Below are positions 1 through 12,342 of a stretch of DNA of 64,000 bases, piece by piece; the first letter of the stretch is position 1, and each line of letters begins with the position of its first letter. The translations under genes and the position numbers were made by a program. The notes beneath the pieces are model-generated. The model was not told the origin of the DNA, ran no database searches, and was given only the letters and a program-made list of their open reading frames with translations. Source of the DNA: Lineus longissimus (lineage: Eukaryota > Nemertea > Pilidiophora > Heteronemertea > Lineidae); contig NC_088309.1 of assembly GCF_910592395.1 (NCBI RefSeq), positions 23,562,599 through 23,626,598 of the forward strand, given 5' to 3'.

Positions 1-1687
1 CTCTTAGAAAAAAGGGTTCCAGAGGGTTGCTATGCCGGACAGTTTATGGAACCCCAAGGTGCTTAACCCTGGGGTGCTAACCTTTGATGTAAAAATATCA
101 TAGAAATCAACAGGTTGTCAACAATTTACTCTAACATAAAAATATTTTTAGTTTATAGAACACCAAAAGAAGGTATGATACGCCTCTGACAAAAACCCTG
201 GAAAATCTTTTTTTGTAAGAGTGTATATTACCACATCTCAATTCGTGATCGAAAGTGTGAAAAAATCAGTTGGCATAGATACCACAGACTTGACATTATG
301 ATGAATCTACCTGAGCGAAGTGTTGCTTGATAACTGGTGACAGCGTCTAACTGGATGCTTTTAAATAGACCCCATTATGCTCTCTCTCCTCTACCACGAA
401 ATATATCCATCGGGAGGAGCCAATTAGGGGCCTTTTAGTAGAAAAAACCCCAGTCATTTTGGGTCCATTATAATACCAGGGCAGTGGGCAACTTAATGCA
501 TGCATTATGAGTTCGACTTAAGATTCTAGGATTATTACATTATTTAATATAATTTTGATTAGGAGAGATATGGAACGGGAAGGATTATAATTCAAAATGA
601 TGGATGCTACGAGCGAAGTGGAAAAACTATGGAGATATTTTTGTTTGATTCATTTTCTTTATGATATGTTTAAATGCTGACATCCCCAATCGCAAAATGC
701 GATTAGTTATGCAAGAAAACCACTTTAATATCTATCACTGTCAATTTACCTGATAATATTCTTCAATTATTCCATTTGTACAAACACAACGTGCTTATAA
801 TGAAACAATTACAATTCATTTTTCGAATTTTTCAAATCTTTCGAATTTTGATATTTTGATTAGATTTTCCTTTCATACAGGACGAGACGTCTATTGGCAC
901 TCAAGTACATGTAGGAATCGTTTTACGAAAAATTACGAAAGTGGTATTTATTTTTTCTTAATGGAAATCTATCAAGAAACGCTGACGGATATTTTTAACT
1001 GCTTGGGGAAAAAATCTGAGGTGGGAATAAGTGTTTCGTGGCTCTCTGATCACAGTGCTGGTTTCAAAATTGCAGTTTGAGACTTTTTGATAAATTTTGA
1101 CAATACACTCAACACTGGACGTAAAAAACAGAAAAGCACAGTTTCAGTGCCTTACCAAATGAAAGCTGGTTTCTGAGAACAAACGCAGTTTGATTACAAC
1201 ACATAAATCAGCTGTGGGTTTTTTTTTGGTCGAAATACGTTTATTAGTATTTGCTTAACCGTCGTTTCAGGTTCTGTCTCAATAACGTCTTTTGATACTT
1301 TTAAATTGTGTCCAACAATCCCACAGATGACTTGCAAACAAGATCCCTTGAAATCTATCACTTTCACTTGCATGAGAACAAGGAACACTTATTTTCCATC
1401 GCTATGCTCCGTGAATTTATGATTGCCTCTCGCGCCGATTCGTTTGTCTGTTACGGAAGACGTCATAGGACAGGAAAGGCAAGTAAGGAAAACGCCATAA
1501 AATATGAAACGACGGTCCGTTGGCTGGCTATGCGAAGGAAGGAAGCTGGCAGCGGATGTGCCGGGCTTGGGGACGAACAAAGCAAAGGAAAGCACCATTT
1601 ATCACGAGCGTTGTTCTGTTGGCGGCGGGGATGGCAATTGTGACCGCGGGGAGTAAGTCTCGTCGGCTGTACAGGGCCGCCCGGAGA
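1..1687. other. Intergenic, no gene seen
   Basis: Short open frames here have no recognisable domain, no splice-linked neighbours and typical AT-rich non-coding composition. The first 100 bases contain short complementary GGTTCC/GGAACC segments that may be the end of a dispersed repeat cut by the window edge. Confidence 0.6.
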
Positions 1688-1929
1688 GATAGTGTGCACT
1701 CTTTAAAAAAGGGTTTTGAGGTTTTGAAAAACATTTTAGGGTCTTTCGGCCAACACAAGTGTACACCCCCAGAGGTTTCCCGTTTGAGGTTTTCACAAGC
1801 TCAAAAACCTTTTAGGGTTTTCCGTTCCTCTGATAAACGTTTGCGGGGTGAATATTTGTGTTGACCGAAAAACCCTTTAAAACGTTCAAAACCTCAAAGC
1901 ACTTACTTGTTAAGAGTGTGAATTTCACA
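1688..1929. repeat. Palindromic MITE-like element, about 240 bp
   Basis: The left side (about 1689-1770) is an imperfect inverted copy of the right side (about 1845-1929). Matching blocks include TTTGAGGTTTTGAA on the left against TTCAAAACCTCAAA on the right, and CAACACAAGTGTACACCCC against GGGGTGAATATTTGTGTTG. An inner shorter hairpin (about 1782-1813) is nested in the middle. Long imperfect arms with no coding capacity fit a non-autonomous, hairpin-forming DNA transposon relic. A related fragment lies at about 3186-3260. No convincing target-site duplication was identified. Confidence 0.7.
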
Positions 1930-4900
1930 GAGGTGATAAAAAGACAAGGGGGATCCCCGTGAAGATATCGACTTAGATTTCTTTGAAGACGATACCAACT
2001 TTTGACAGGCTTTTTCAAGTATAATTATATAAACATCAGTTATATGATAGAGGCGTGATTAAAAGCGATGATAGATATTTTTTAAACTAGTTAAAATAGC
2101 TTGTTGGTCACGTGTAAAGGCGCCACGTATATACAACATGTACATCTAATACTGAGCATGTATGTCTCCGAAAATTCGTAACCCCGTGACTCATTGATAA
2201 TTGTTATTTCAACACATTTCTGCACAAAACTGGTCAACAAATATCACCCTGCACTCCAATTTGCGCATCGCACTACCATTTTACAACACTGATAGCGGTT
2301 AATCTTTATTATTGAGATATAAATTTCTTGCAATCAAGTCATGTTATGGGGCATTATTCCCTCTGATTTGATTTCATGTTAACCTTACGGGAAGCATAGT
2401 AAAGGGGACAAATTGTCGCAAATAGCCCTCGATATATCGAATCATGACTAATAAATTTACTTACATCACCAAATGCTGGCTAACACACGACAAATGCGTC
2501 CAGAATGGACCGACCACTTGTCTCATTTTCCGAGATTTCCAAGGATAATACCCGGGCTAAATTCCTTGATTTTCCCGCTTATTTTTATGTTCTGTTATTA
2601 TCCGTTGATGTTCCGCTGACGGACCGGGGCACTCTTTCTGTATTCTGCCTCGACACGGCAACCATCAATCCGGACCATTACCGTGCCCTAATGACACTTT
2701 TTATTGCCCATGTAAATATAGCATGCAAATTATACCTGCCCTTTTCTGGCGACTAACTGACAAGCAAACATAACTCTTCCCATGATGGACGATCAGCCTA
2801 TTTGGCCATTTGATACAAAAGTGATGAGTCGCCCGATTCGTGTGCCGCGCCAATTTAGCGCCACGGGTCCGCCAATGTTCCAATCGCGTGCCTCGCATCA
2901 GACCTATTCTCCGCCAACAAATTAATGTAAATTACCCCAAATCTTTAATGTGAGCTATTAGCACAGGATGCTTTTATGCTTGATTTTTATTTACCTAGCT
3001 TTAGCTAATTATTTTCATTTATCCGCTATGTTATCATGTTAATAAATTAATGCATCTTCTAACGTATCCAGCATGTACCATGACCTTAACAAGCGAGGAG
3101 TTGAGGAGATAGCCTGATAATCAGTATTTTTCAGCGACATGTGACACAAATAAGAACCCCACATATATGTCTTCTGGGAAAATGAAAAAACCTTTGAGGA
3201 TTTTTCATTTCTCTGAAAATTTCGACAGTTGGCTGAAAAACCCTCTCCAAAAACGTTAGGCCTGTACGATAATAGTGTAATAATACCTCAGTAATGCATC
3301 TTTTACAACGTTAAGTTCCTTTGAGATCCGCTTTCCTTTATATCCGCTTTCGTCTTAGGTATATATCATGTTAAGATGTACATTTCCTCCAACTTGGTTA
3401 GCTTGTCGATTTCTTCTCATCCGGCGTTCCCCTAGGTGATCTGCAGACGGAAGAAGACAGTATACGTTCAAAAGCCACCTTGGACCAAAAACTAACGATT
3501 TCCAACGCGCTAATGCTACCATATCTTATTGACTCTGTCTCGATAAAGCAACGTTTACTGCAGAGGAAATAGGCAGGAAATTTTAAAGCTAAGCTTGATG
3601 GGGCGAAATGGAACACCACGGGAGCTTGAAAGCTTCCGTGGAAAGCTTTCATGGTGCGCCATCAGGAATGGGCGGGGAGAGTGAGATGGGGAAGTCGCTG
3701 TCAGGGGTAAATGCGACCTCATAGCGCTGTGGTTTAACTGGTAATTCGATTTGACTGGTAGCTGGCGGCTGATTGTTGCCCAGTGGTAATGGTCCTAAAA
3801 GCTCCTGGTACCGATCGGACACGTCAATAGACACAGTCACACATCCAATGGTGACATTACAAATTGCCATCGATCTGAATGCATTTCCTCTTAGTGACGG
3901 TTAAGGTTAAACTATAGTTTTGAATGGGACATATTACATTGAAACTAAAACTCGAGAAATTTAATTTCATAACTCTGACAAGGTTTTCTTAACCAATAAT
4001 TCTCAAAAAAAACTTTAAAGAAAACCTTGCCTGAAATATAAGATTGTTGCAACATGTATCAATGTTTTCATTCAAATGATATGCGTAGCAGATATTCAAA
4101 GATCTGCATGGATTTGAAGAAAGATGAGGCAACAAAGACCTTTAGAAACTGTAACATGGACTGAAAAACTTTCCAGATAAAGTTCCGTAAGAAAAATCAG
4201 CTTGTTGTATTATCATATAAATGTAAACGGTAGTGATAATCGAACCATATAATGGTGTAGTAAGCAGTTACTGATCAAATCCGATATACCGGTGTCCGAT
4301 GCAACTTATCCCCACCCTGCAAACCTATCGAAGGAGCCAAAGTGGTAGATACTCACTTATTAAGTCATATCAGCCTAAAATTATTTAGCAACAAATTGAA
4401 TTTATTAGGGTTAAGTGCGGGCCAATATCAGGTATTGCCAAGCATGTGATTTGATTTGTCATGTTGACAAAATGGCTGACTCCTGCGCCAAGTTGAAGTT
4501 CTGGCCTCATGAACAAACATTGACAAAATTAGGTTCGAAACTGTGTATCATTTTGTAAAAAAACTTGAAAATCACAAAACAACAGAATCTAGCACTGACA
4601 GGGATTTACCAAATACAGTAAAAAAATCAACCAATTTTCTTTTCACAATGGTGGTCGGACAATACGATGTTGGGAAAGATGCGCGGTCAATAACGATACA
4701 GAGCCTCAGGGCATACACGTTAACGCACCTATAGATTTCTTTGCGTGATGACCTATTGGTTCAGCATCCGTATCAAAGTACCGTAAATCAATTAATTGAA
4801 ATTCAAAGCTCCCTAAGCAATAGAAGCTAACGGTCGACTGGCATCCTGATTCGACGGAGTCATTAATTGGCTACAAAACCAAGAAACGTTTACCATTGGC

Positions 4901-5581
4901 AAGGTAAACATTGGCCGCGAGAATGATAATATCCCGCCCCGGTTGACATGGGTGAACTGGGTGCGTGAAACTGGTCCGCGGATATTACGAATACTGAACA
5001 GAGCGTGATTTCTATGGCGGTATTGTCAACTAAACGTGCATTTAGATGCGTAAAATCCATCGCGAGAGAACCCCGATGAAAATTCATGTCCATACCGGTT
5101 ATTGGTATTGAGTTATAACGCCGTGATACGGATACTGCAGAGCTTTATGGAGTGAAAGTCTATTGTTGGTGTGGATAGATGCAAAATCTTGCTCATTGTA
5201 AAATTAAAAGCCCGATTCAGTATGAATAATGTCAGTCTCGTGTCGTGAATGGAAGGCTATTCCGTGGCTAAATGGCTGGAATATTAATATATTTACCTAT
5301 CTGGTGTTGGTTGACACTAGGGAATATTCAAAAAGGGTTATTGTCCACAAGTCAATAGACGCTGTTGATATAAGTTCACAATGGACCAATCGCTAGCTAT
5401 TAATCAAATTAACACAATTACAGAATATCAAGTTGACTCAATATTCAATCACCATTGAACCGTGGAACGCTTAATGAGTTATGAGGGCATTTAGAGATAC
5501 ATTGTATCACTTTGAACTAATGATATTCATTTCGATATTTGATACGTGGTGATTGAAAGGGCAAAGAGTCGCTTGCAATGT
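1930..5581. other. Intergenic, no gene seen
   Basis: No supported gene. It contains a fragment related to the 1688-1929 element (about 3186-3260, sharing GAAAAACCC and AAAACGTT blocks in the same order). It also has a 12-bp perfect inverted repeat CAAGGTTTTCTT/AAGAAAACCTTG at 3979-4029 with a 27-base loop. Confidence 0.55.
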
Positions 5582-5776
5582 TACATTTCGTCCATTTGAA
5601 TGTTGATGAAAGAGACTGTGAGATCAATTTGGACGAAAGGAAACACTCTCTGAACACTATTACTGGGATATGAAGATCACCAAAATTATTGTACCTTTCA
5701 GGGATTTGAATTCTGATGTAGAGTTTGTTTTATCAATTTGGACGAAAGAAAACACTCCCTAAATACTATTAATGGG
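5582..5776. repeat. Two-copy tandem repeat, about 110-bp unit
   Basis: The block beginning ATCAATTTGGACGAAAG at 5622 recurs at 5732, and most of the following 28 bases match. Sequence upstream of each block (from about 5582 and 5692) is also similar, which gives a tandem period of about 110 bp. A separate short repeat, CCGATTTTCGGT, occurs twice just downstream, near 5837 and 5883. Confidence 0.65.
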
Positions 5777-8700
5777 GCCCGGGTATGATCACAGTAAAAA
5801 AGTAATATCCAAAATGCGTTAGGCGTTATTCAACTCCGATTTTCGGTGTTAATGTCACTCTAAAAATAGGTGTTGGGCGTTACCGATTTTCGGTATCAGT
5901 TAGCACCACTTCTTTTACAGCTGTTCAAACTGAATATATTCAATTTTTCAAGGACAAAAAATAAAGAAGCCTCAATAATACGAGGAACAAAACATTTGCA
6001 ATAATAAATAGGTAAAAATTTCCGTCATAGAATCTATCGGATGGTCCATTGAATCTATGATGGAATCCCATGGTCAAATCTACTAAGATTATCACAACAC
6101 GTTTTACATCGGATTCCCGATCATAGATTCGATGGTCCATCATAGGGGGTCGGTATAGACACGATACAGACATTTGGTGGGTTTGATCAAATGGTATTGT
6201 GACGTCAGACAATGCTAAAGGAATACTATAGTCGTACATGTATTTCCATTGGTGAAAATTACATGAAAGTGCCCGAAAACTATACGCTTGGGAAGAGATA
6301 TTTGTATGAAACTTTTTCTCAAGATGATTTCTTCTCAATCCGGGCGTGGTTATAACATTCAAGAGGAATGAAGACAATTGTTTCTCCAACAGTTCGGTTA
6401 GGTTAAGCAAAAACAGGAACCAGGCGACACCAAAATCACCTCAGATTTGATATCTCGCCATTTATAAGTAACTTTAGGCCCCGTTGCACCTCTCTGACAA
6501 GTGTGCTCAAGTCATTTCCGCCGCCCTGTTGATGGTGTCCGTCCGCGTTCGCCATGATGGACGGGGGGCCGGAGCACCGATATCCGGGGGAACTTGGCAA
6601 GGATGACTGGTCTAGAGAGATTGATAGATGGTCTATACAGTTTGATGGACATTAAGATGTGATCGATCAAGCCTGTCTTTGTGCCTAACGATTCGAGGAA
6701 ACTGATCAAGGATTGCTGCGAAGTTTCCTGGATCCTAAGAAGGAGAAATAGATTTGAAGACGGCAAAACTCACAATGATAAGTCTGATCTCTTTCGTTGC
6801 GGCAGATCACTGTGTAATGATAGTGTGTTTTACAGTTTTTTTCAGTCCAAGCTTAGATGACATGCTTGATATCATGGCAGAGTGAGGTTCCATCTCTGAG
6901 TAAGATAACAGATAAACGGGGATGGAGGGCGTGTAAGAAGTTGGTATCATTTGTGTTGTGAAATTAAGAGGCTTGGGAACATTTACATGTAGCAGGTGCA
7001 TGACTCAATGACAGCAAGGGAAAAGGAAAAGATAACCTTCCTGCAATTAGTTCTATTTACGCTCAGTGTAGTAGGCGATACTACGATTCTATTCTTATTA
7101 TGTGTCCACTGTCAGTGGCTGATACGTTGGGTCACGAGTGTATATACACGTATTCTATACGTTTATATGTTCTTGATTGGATTGAGTTGGAAAGGCAACA
7201 GCTTCGGTTAACGTTTAAAAGCAAAATTTGTGAGTTTAATACAGCCAGCGCTGGACTCTGTAACCAGGAGTGTGCCCACTCTGTCCCTATCAAAATGAAA
7301 TATGCATCTTAACACAGCAGCGAACATGACAAACGTTTCATTATCAAAAGGTTTTTCAACCATTGCTGGGATTTTCTACAAGGATTCGCATCTTTTAATG
7401 CACGACATATTTGCCATTGAAAGTGCATTGTGTTTTTATGCGGAAGAATTGAAACATTACGACGTAGAATCAAATTTCTTTAGGGGCAAATCCACCGTGG
7501 CATTTTTATTTCCACATCTCCGTATATCTCTTAATTGTCGCGGTACATTTGGGTGGAACCTGGCTTTCATCTCCACTGATTGTCTCCCCGGCTTGGAGAT
7601 TTCGCCGCGGCGACTTTCCGCTCTCGCTGAGCGTCTTCCCTCCTTTCCTTTAGCTCAGCATCGTCGTCTTCCTTTAGACGCTAATAGGATAAAAGCTTTA
7701 TACGCCCCTTGGTAGATAATGTCCCCACAAAAAGCAACGGAGCACACGATCGATGCTTTAAGCCATTGAAACCACCCAATCGACCATAAGGAACGGCAAA
7801 TTGATCGCATCCCGAATCAAAAGACTCTGGCGAATAAGTACGGTGTTCTGTTTGACTTCCCGCCGAGAGAGCGCCCTCCGATGCAGTCCTTAACAAGCTC
7901 AGCGTACGCTCTTCGATTTTGCTACACATCCTTAATAAGGAAGAGATAAAATCCGTCAATGCCAGATACCCAATTAGTAAGGAAAGGGCACTGGTTCTAT
8001 TATGCGGCTGCGTGAGTTTACCGTATTTTAAATTGCTGAACAAAGGATGAGTTTATTTGTTGCTTGCGAGGAATCTCCCTCGCTCTAGCATGTCGTCACA
8101 AATTTTCTTATGCCGACAAATGGACTCGAGCGCCAGAAGTCGATTGAACAATGACTGATTTTACTTTACCTTGTTGAACCAATCTGCTAAAGTGGGAAAA
8201 CAACTGTGTTAATGTGACAGTTGTAGCTACCACACCGTCATAACTTCATTATTTGAACATTGAGGGCAATGATCAGTCTCAATGAAGCGCTCAAAGGTGT
8301 TGCTTTGGCGCATAAAACAAAGCAGAATCATTACCTGTATCTCTAAAGCGTCACCTCTAGTGGTTGTAATGACCAGGGCTCATCAATGGCCGACCATTGT
8401 GATGGAGAAATTGGCACCTTCAGACCGTCTGATCCAGTGACAAAGCAAAAACACCGCAGTCTATTAGGCAGTAATTTCGCACCTATCATCCGATGTAATC
8501 TCATCAATCACCCCTGATAATCAACGGCTGACTCAATAACGCCATGATCGAAATGTTACGGAATAAATTTTCATTTAGGTCGCAGTGGGGTCTTCCTTTC
8601 TACACTAGGCATGACGTCAGTGCAGGATATCTTGGCTTATACAGCAATACGCGTTGTCCCGTACGCTGTCAAGTCACGACCGCGTACGGCGCAGACACCG

Positions 8701-9379
8701 GCGCAACACAAACCCTTTGTTATTTCAATTAATCCACGAGCTGATTTGATATTTCTCTGAATCAGCGCACAGTATGGAGGAGCTTATAAGACGTTTTGAT
8801 TAAAAAAGACTTTATTTGAGACAACTTGAGTAAATTAACTCGGCTGGCATCTAGAATAATAAAATGTAGCGAGGTTCTTTCCTCAGTGTACTCGATGTAC
8901 ATGTATACATGTACAACGTGAGGCAAATGTTCTTGTAAGTTAACAGTTATAGAATTTGGGTTGGAAGCTGTCGAGCAGGTCAGGTTGCGCAGACTGACAT
9001 ACGCTTCTTAGCTTTAAGTGTACATCCCAAGATGATGAAAAAGAAAACACTGGTCAAAGCCAATTTTGATCCGCCCAACCAACATTCCTTCGGCTATCTT
9101 CCAGCTAAATCATCGAAATGTTTTTTGTAATATCCAGCCTTATTATCCCATCCATTTGTTTGATCAATATCCTGTTTTGTCATGTCGTTTTGACGTATGA
9201 AGAGAGTCCGGAAAAGTTGAAAAGTATGGAACGAGTAGCTTGATTTCTGTCCACAGAGTCATTCAACCAATCTCACCTTAAATATAAGAAGAAAACATTT
9301 CATTAAGTCATAATTAAAGTTAAATGTAAACAGACACCAGACGATTAAAACGTGTGGGCCTGCACGAAAAAGAAACATA
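5777..9379. other. Intergenic, no gene seen
   Basis: No supported gene. The 156-codon minus-strand frame at 5940-6410 has no domain and overlaps short inverted segments around 6025-6140 (ATGGTCCAT with ATAGATTC-type blocks). TACATGTA palindromes occur at 6235, 6984 and about 8898. Confidence 0.55.
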
Positions 9380-9488
9380 TTCACCATGGTAAAGGAATTA
9401 CTTGCATGGTGAACGTATTTCACATGGTGAATTTGATTGTGAAAATCATATTTTACCACGGTGAAAATCATTTCACCGAGCTGGTAAA
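9380..9488. repeat. Cluster of CACCATGGT-type palindromic motifs
   Basis: Five variants of the palindrome TTCACCATGGT(G/A)AA lie within 110 bases: about 9380, 9402, 9421, 9451 and 9471, in both orientations. This looks like a degenerate palindromic satellite or a short mobile hairpin relic. Confidence 0.6.
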
Positions 9489-10855
9489 CTTTCCCTACTC
9501 ACACTACTAACGGTATAGTCAAACAGAAATCTGGCGCAGCTTCCTCATTGTCTTATCTTGTTCAAAATCTAAATCTATGGTGTTCAACAGGGATATTAAG
9601 ATCTTAACAGGGCGTACAGTCTGTCTTCTTGAGCACTGTAACCGTATCCCAAGATTACCAACCATAATGAAACCCTACCAAAGTTTAATGTGAGAAAAAT
9701 TAAGATGGATCTGATAATAATTTGGCTCTTAACAGGTATTATCTCAGCAATAAGTCAGACAAAGTCAGCATCATTTCAGGAACAAGAGTGGGCTAAACAA
9801 GGCTGGTCCCAGCATTGTGAAATTAATGGGCTTTAATTACGGTTCAGATAGGGATATTCATGAGCTATAAAAGCTACAGGGGATGATAAATGACCAGTAA
9901 TTGACAATAAATGGCGGTACGCCTGATAGCCAACATGGCCGAAACGCATTAAACTCGTCCCCGAGATTGATAATGTATACGCCAGCTCGTGTAAAATACA
10001 GCTACAGTCTGTAGCAGTTTCACAACTACGGGCGATATTGTATTTTTCCTCTTTTGTTGCTTTTCGGCAACATGGCTGGTGTCGTAAAAGTGACGCAAAT
10101 CGTCTGCCGTTATTGCGACCCCACGTGTGTAAACAGAGTGCAATCTCGATGACTCCAATGAGAAGACACGAGAAGATTTTATTGCATCATTCAAGAGAGG
10201 CGTCTTTCTATAAATGAGATTGTCCACGATTTTTACGACATTCGAGGGACATGGGACTTTGATGAGTAAAGAGGCCATATATTCCTGCCGATTATAAACG
10301 ACATCGAAACCAAAATGATGAAGCTTTGATTTAGGATGAGATTTTCTTCCTACGTCAATAGATGACTGTTCTTCTCGGGAAGATGCGGACTCATGACAGA
10401 AGGAAACCATTCCTTTAAAAAGGGACAAGAACTGGCGATTGCAATTGATTGTTATTGAGGTGGTATGGCGGACCTGCTGGTAGCCACCTGGTAGCCAGTG
10501 TCGTATTGACTTAAAGATGCGTCCTATAATGATTTCTTTGCATACACTAGCAGCAGAAAATTATGATATACATGTAGCTGGTAGAATTAAGTGGTCGGCA
10601 ACCAGGTGAATTTGAGTATCTGGCAAAAAAGGCCTACACCCAACTTTGGTAGCGCTTCAGTGGGTGATACGGTCACTTCTCCTGTTGTTGTCGTTGCGAA
10701 GATGGTCGTCCCTTCTGCAAAATAAACGTAACAAGGATCTGCATGCCTCTGCAATTAGCTACAAGACGAAAGTAATACATGTATATACTTTTACTTGGCA
10801 TTTTTGAGCACCTTTTACAGATTTCTTTCTATCAATATTTAGCTACACCAGCACT

Positions 10856-10928
10856 CATAGCAGGTCTTTGTATCCCTGAAATACAAGTGCGAGAGTGTAT
10901 TTCAGAAATGATCCGAAGACCTGCTATG
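10856..10928. ncRNA. Candidate microRNA precursor hairpin (73 nt)
   Basis: The segment folds into one long hairpin. A 13-bp perfect lower stem pairs CATAGCAGGTCTT with AAGACCTGCTATG. A middle region allows about five more pairs, with a mismatch and a small bulge. A 10-bp perfect upper stem pairs CTGAAATACA with TGTATTTCAG and closes a 10-base loop. Length, arm geometry and loop size match animal pre-miRNAs. I do not recognise the mature sequence as a known family, and either strand could be transcribed. A short MITE would give a similar fold. An open frame (10779-11057, +) crosses it but has no recognisable protein similarity. Confidence 0.45.
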
Positions 10929-12324
10929 GGAGGACAATATGTAATCAAGACTGATGCTTCTACCTTTGTGGCACTGTCTGAGGCCCAGCAAAGAATAAAA
11001 CCGCCTGCGTTGCGGAAGATCAGAAATCAGATAAAATCTATCTCTGCTGGCTTCTAGTTAAATGCTCTGTTATCCCCCTAATTGCGTGTCCCGATATCGC
11101 ATGTCATTTAAAAGCTGTTAATTAATAAGTTTCCTTAATTAGATAAAAGAAGCAAGACACGATCGAGGAAAATCGCCTTGGCTCGTTCTCCTGTGGGAAT
11201 ATTGAACTGGAGGCGAGATTCGCCAAAAAGGAAGGCAGATGAGCCCCACGTTGGCTTTTTCGTATGATAAATGGAGACTTTTTTCACTCTGGGCAGGCAC
11301 GGATGCCCTATTTGTCATTTGAATGAATACATGTCTGGCAGTGCGTTTTTGCAATGTTTGAGATATAGAATTGCTTTGTGCGACGGTCACAGCATTATCC
11401 GACTCTACCATGTGTCTCCTCAACCGAACGAACAGACCATTTTCAGTCAAAAATATTATGTTTCAGACACTATGAAAATAATTTGAATACAAAGAAAAAT
11501 GTCGCCCGCGTGAACGGAAGCGCAGCTAACTTTGTTAATTAGCATTGATTCGTTTTTCCTGTGAATTTATGTCTTTTGTGAAATTTGAAATACGATGGCA
11601 CTGAAATCATTGATTAACTTGTAACTGATTTTAAAGCTTGGCCACGTGCGCTCTAGTGATTATAATTCCTTGAGCAAACCGATTAAGAAAGTCGAAAATT
11701 CGCTCTCCCTGAACACCACAGCGTACTTTGATGGTGAATTCATAATTAATAAAAACAACATTTGAATTTTTTCCTCTCAACATTGTCGTTACTGCCCTGT
11801 CTAGCCTCCGTAAGGTCCACAAACCCCTTTCAAGGAACAATTCTGATTTACTTTCAAATCTTTGATTGAAACGATCAAACGATCATTGATATGACATGTA
11901 TTGTGTAACCTCACGATACCAGACCATGTCTCTTACGGAAAACTATCCAAAGTTTTGAAAAATTTTAACACTGTTAAGTGTATTTGGCTGAAAATAGGTA
12001 TAACGTATAACCCTTGGCATTATCTTACATTTCGCATTGTGGGCTAAGTGTTAGGTTCATGCTCTTTTTAGTTTGCGATGTAAAACGATATGGGAATCCT
12101 ACGTAAAAAGTCCCAGCCGACAAAGGCCTCTGTCACGACGAAACAGAATCAATAAAAGTGTTGCATGTAGTCTCAGTCCAACAACCGACGGAGGACATGC
12201 ACTGTGGGTACAGAATCTTTCACATGGTTTATCAAACAAATATATGAGCGTATATTTGACCTGATCTGAAACACGCTGTATCCTCGTGGTCATGTATGAA
12301 AACAGGGAGGGGGCACCTGTCTTA

Positions 12325-12342
12325 GCGTTACCATAGTAACGC
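12325..12342. promoter_or_regulatory. X-box-like RFX motif
   Basis: The 18-base perfect palindrome GCGTTACCATAGTAACGC contains GTTACC-AT-AGTAAC, which matches the consensus bound by RFX transcription factors (two inverted half-sites separated by two bases). No gene start is evident nearby, so function is unproven. Confidence 0.4.

Noticed and set aside
3649-3870. 73-codon Pro-rich frame (-), protein-like in composition
   Set aside because: No family recognised and no supporting exons on either side.
5940-6410. 156-codon open frame (-)
   Set aside because: No recognisable domain, and the sequence includes short inverted repeats that explain part of the frame.
10779-11057. 92-codon open frame (+) across the candidate hairpin
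   Set aside because: The residues across the hairpin simply reflect the palindrome; no protein similarity is seen.
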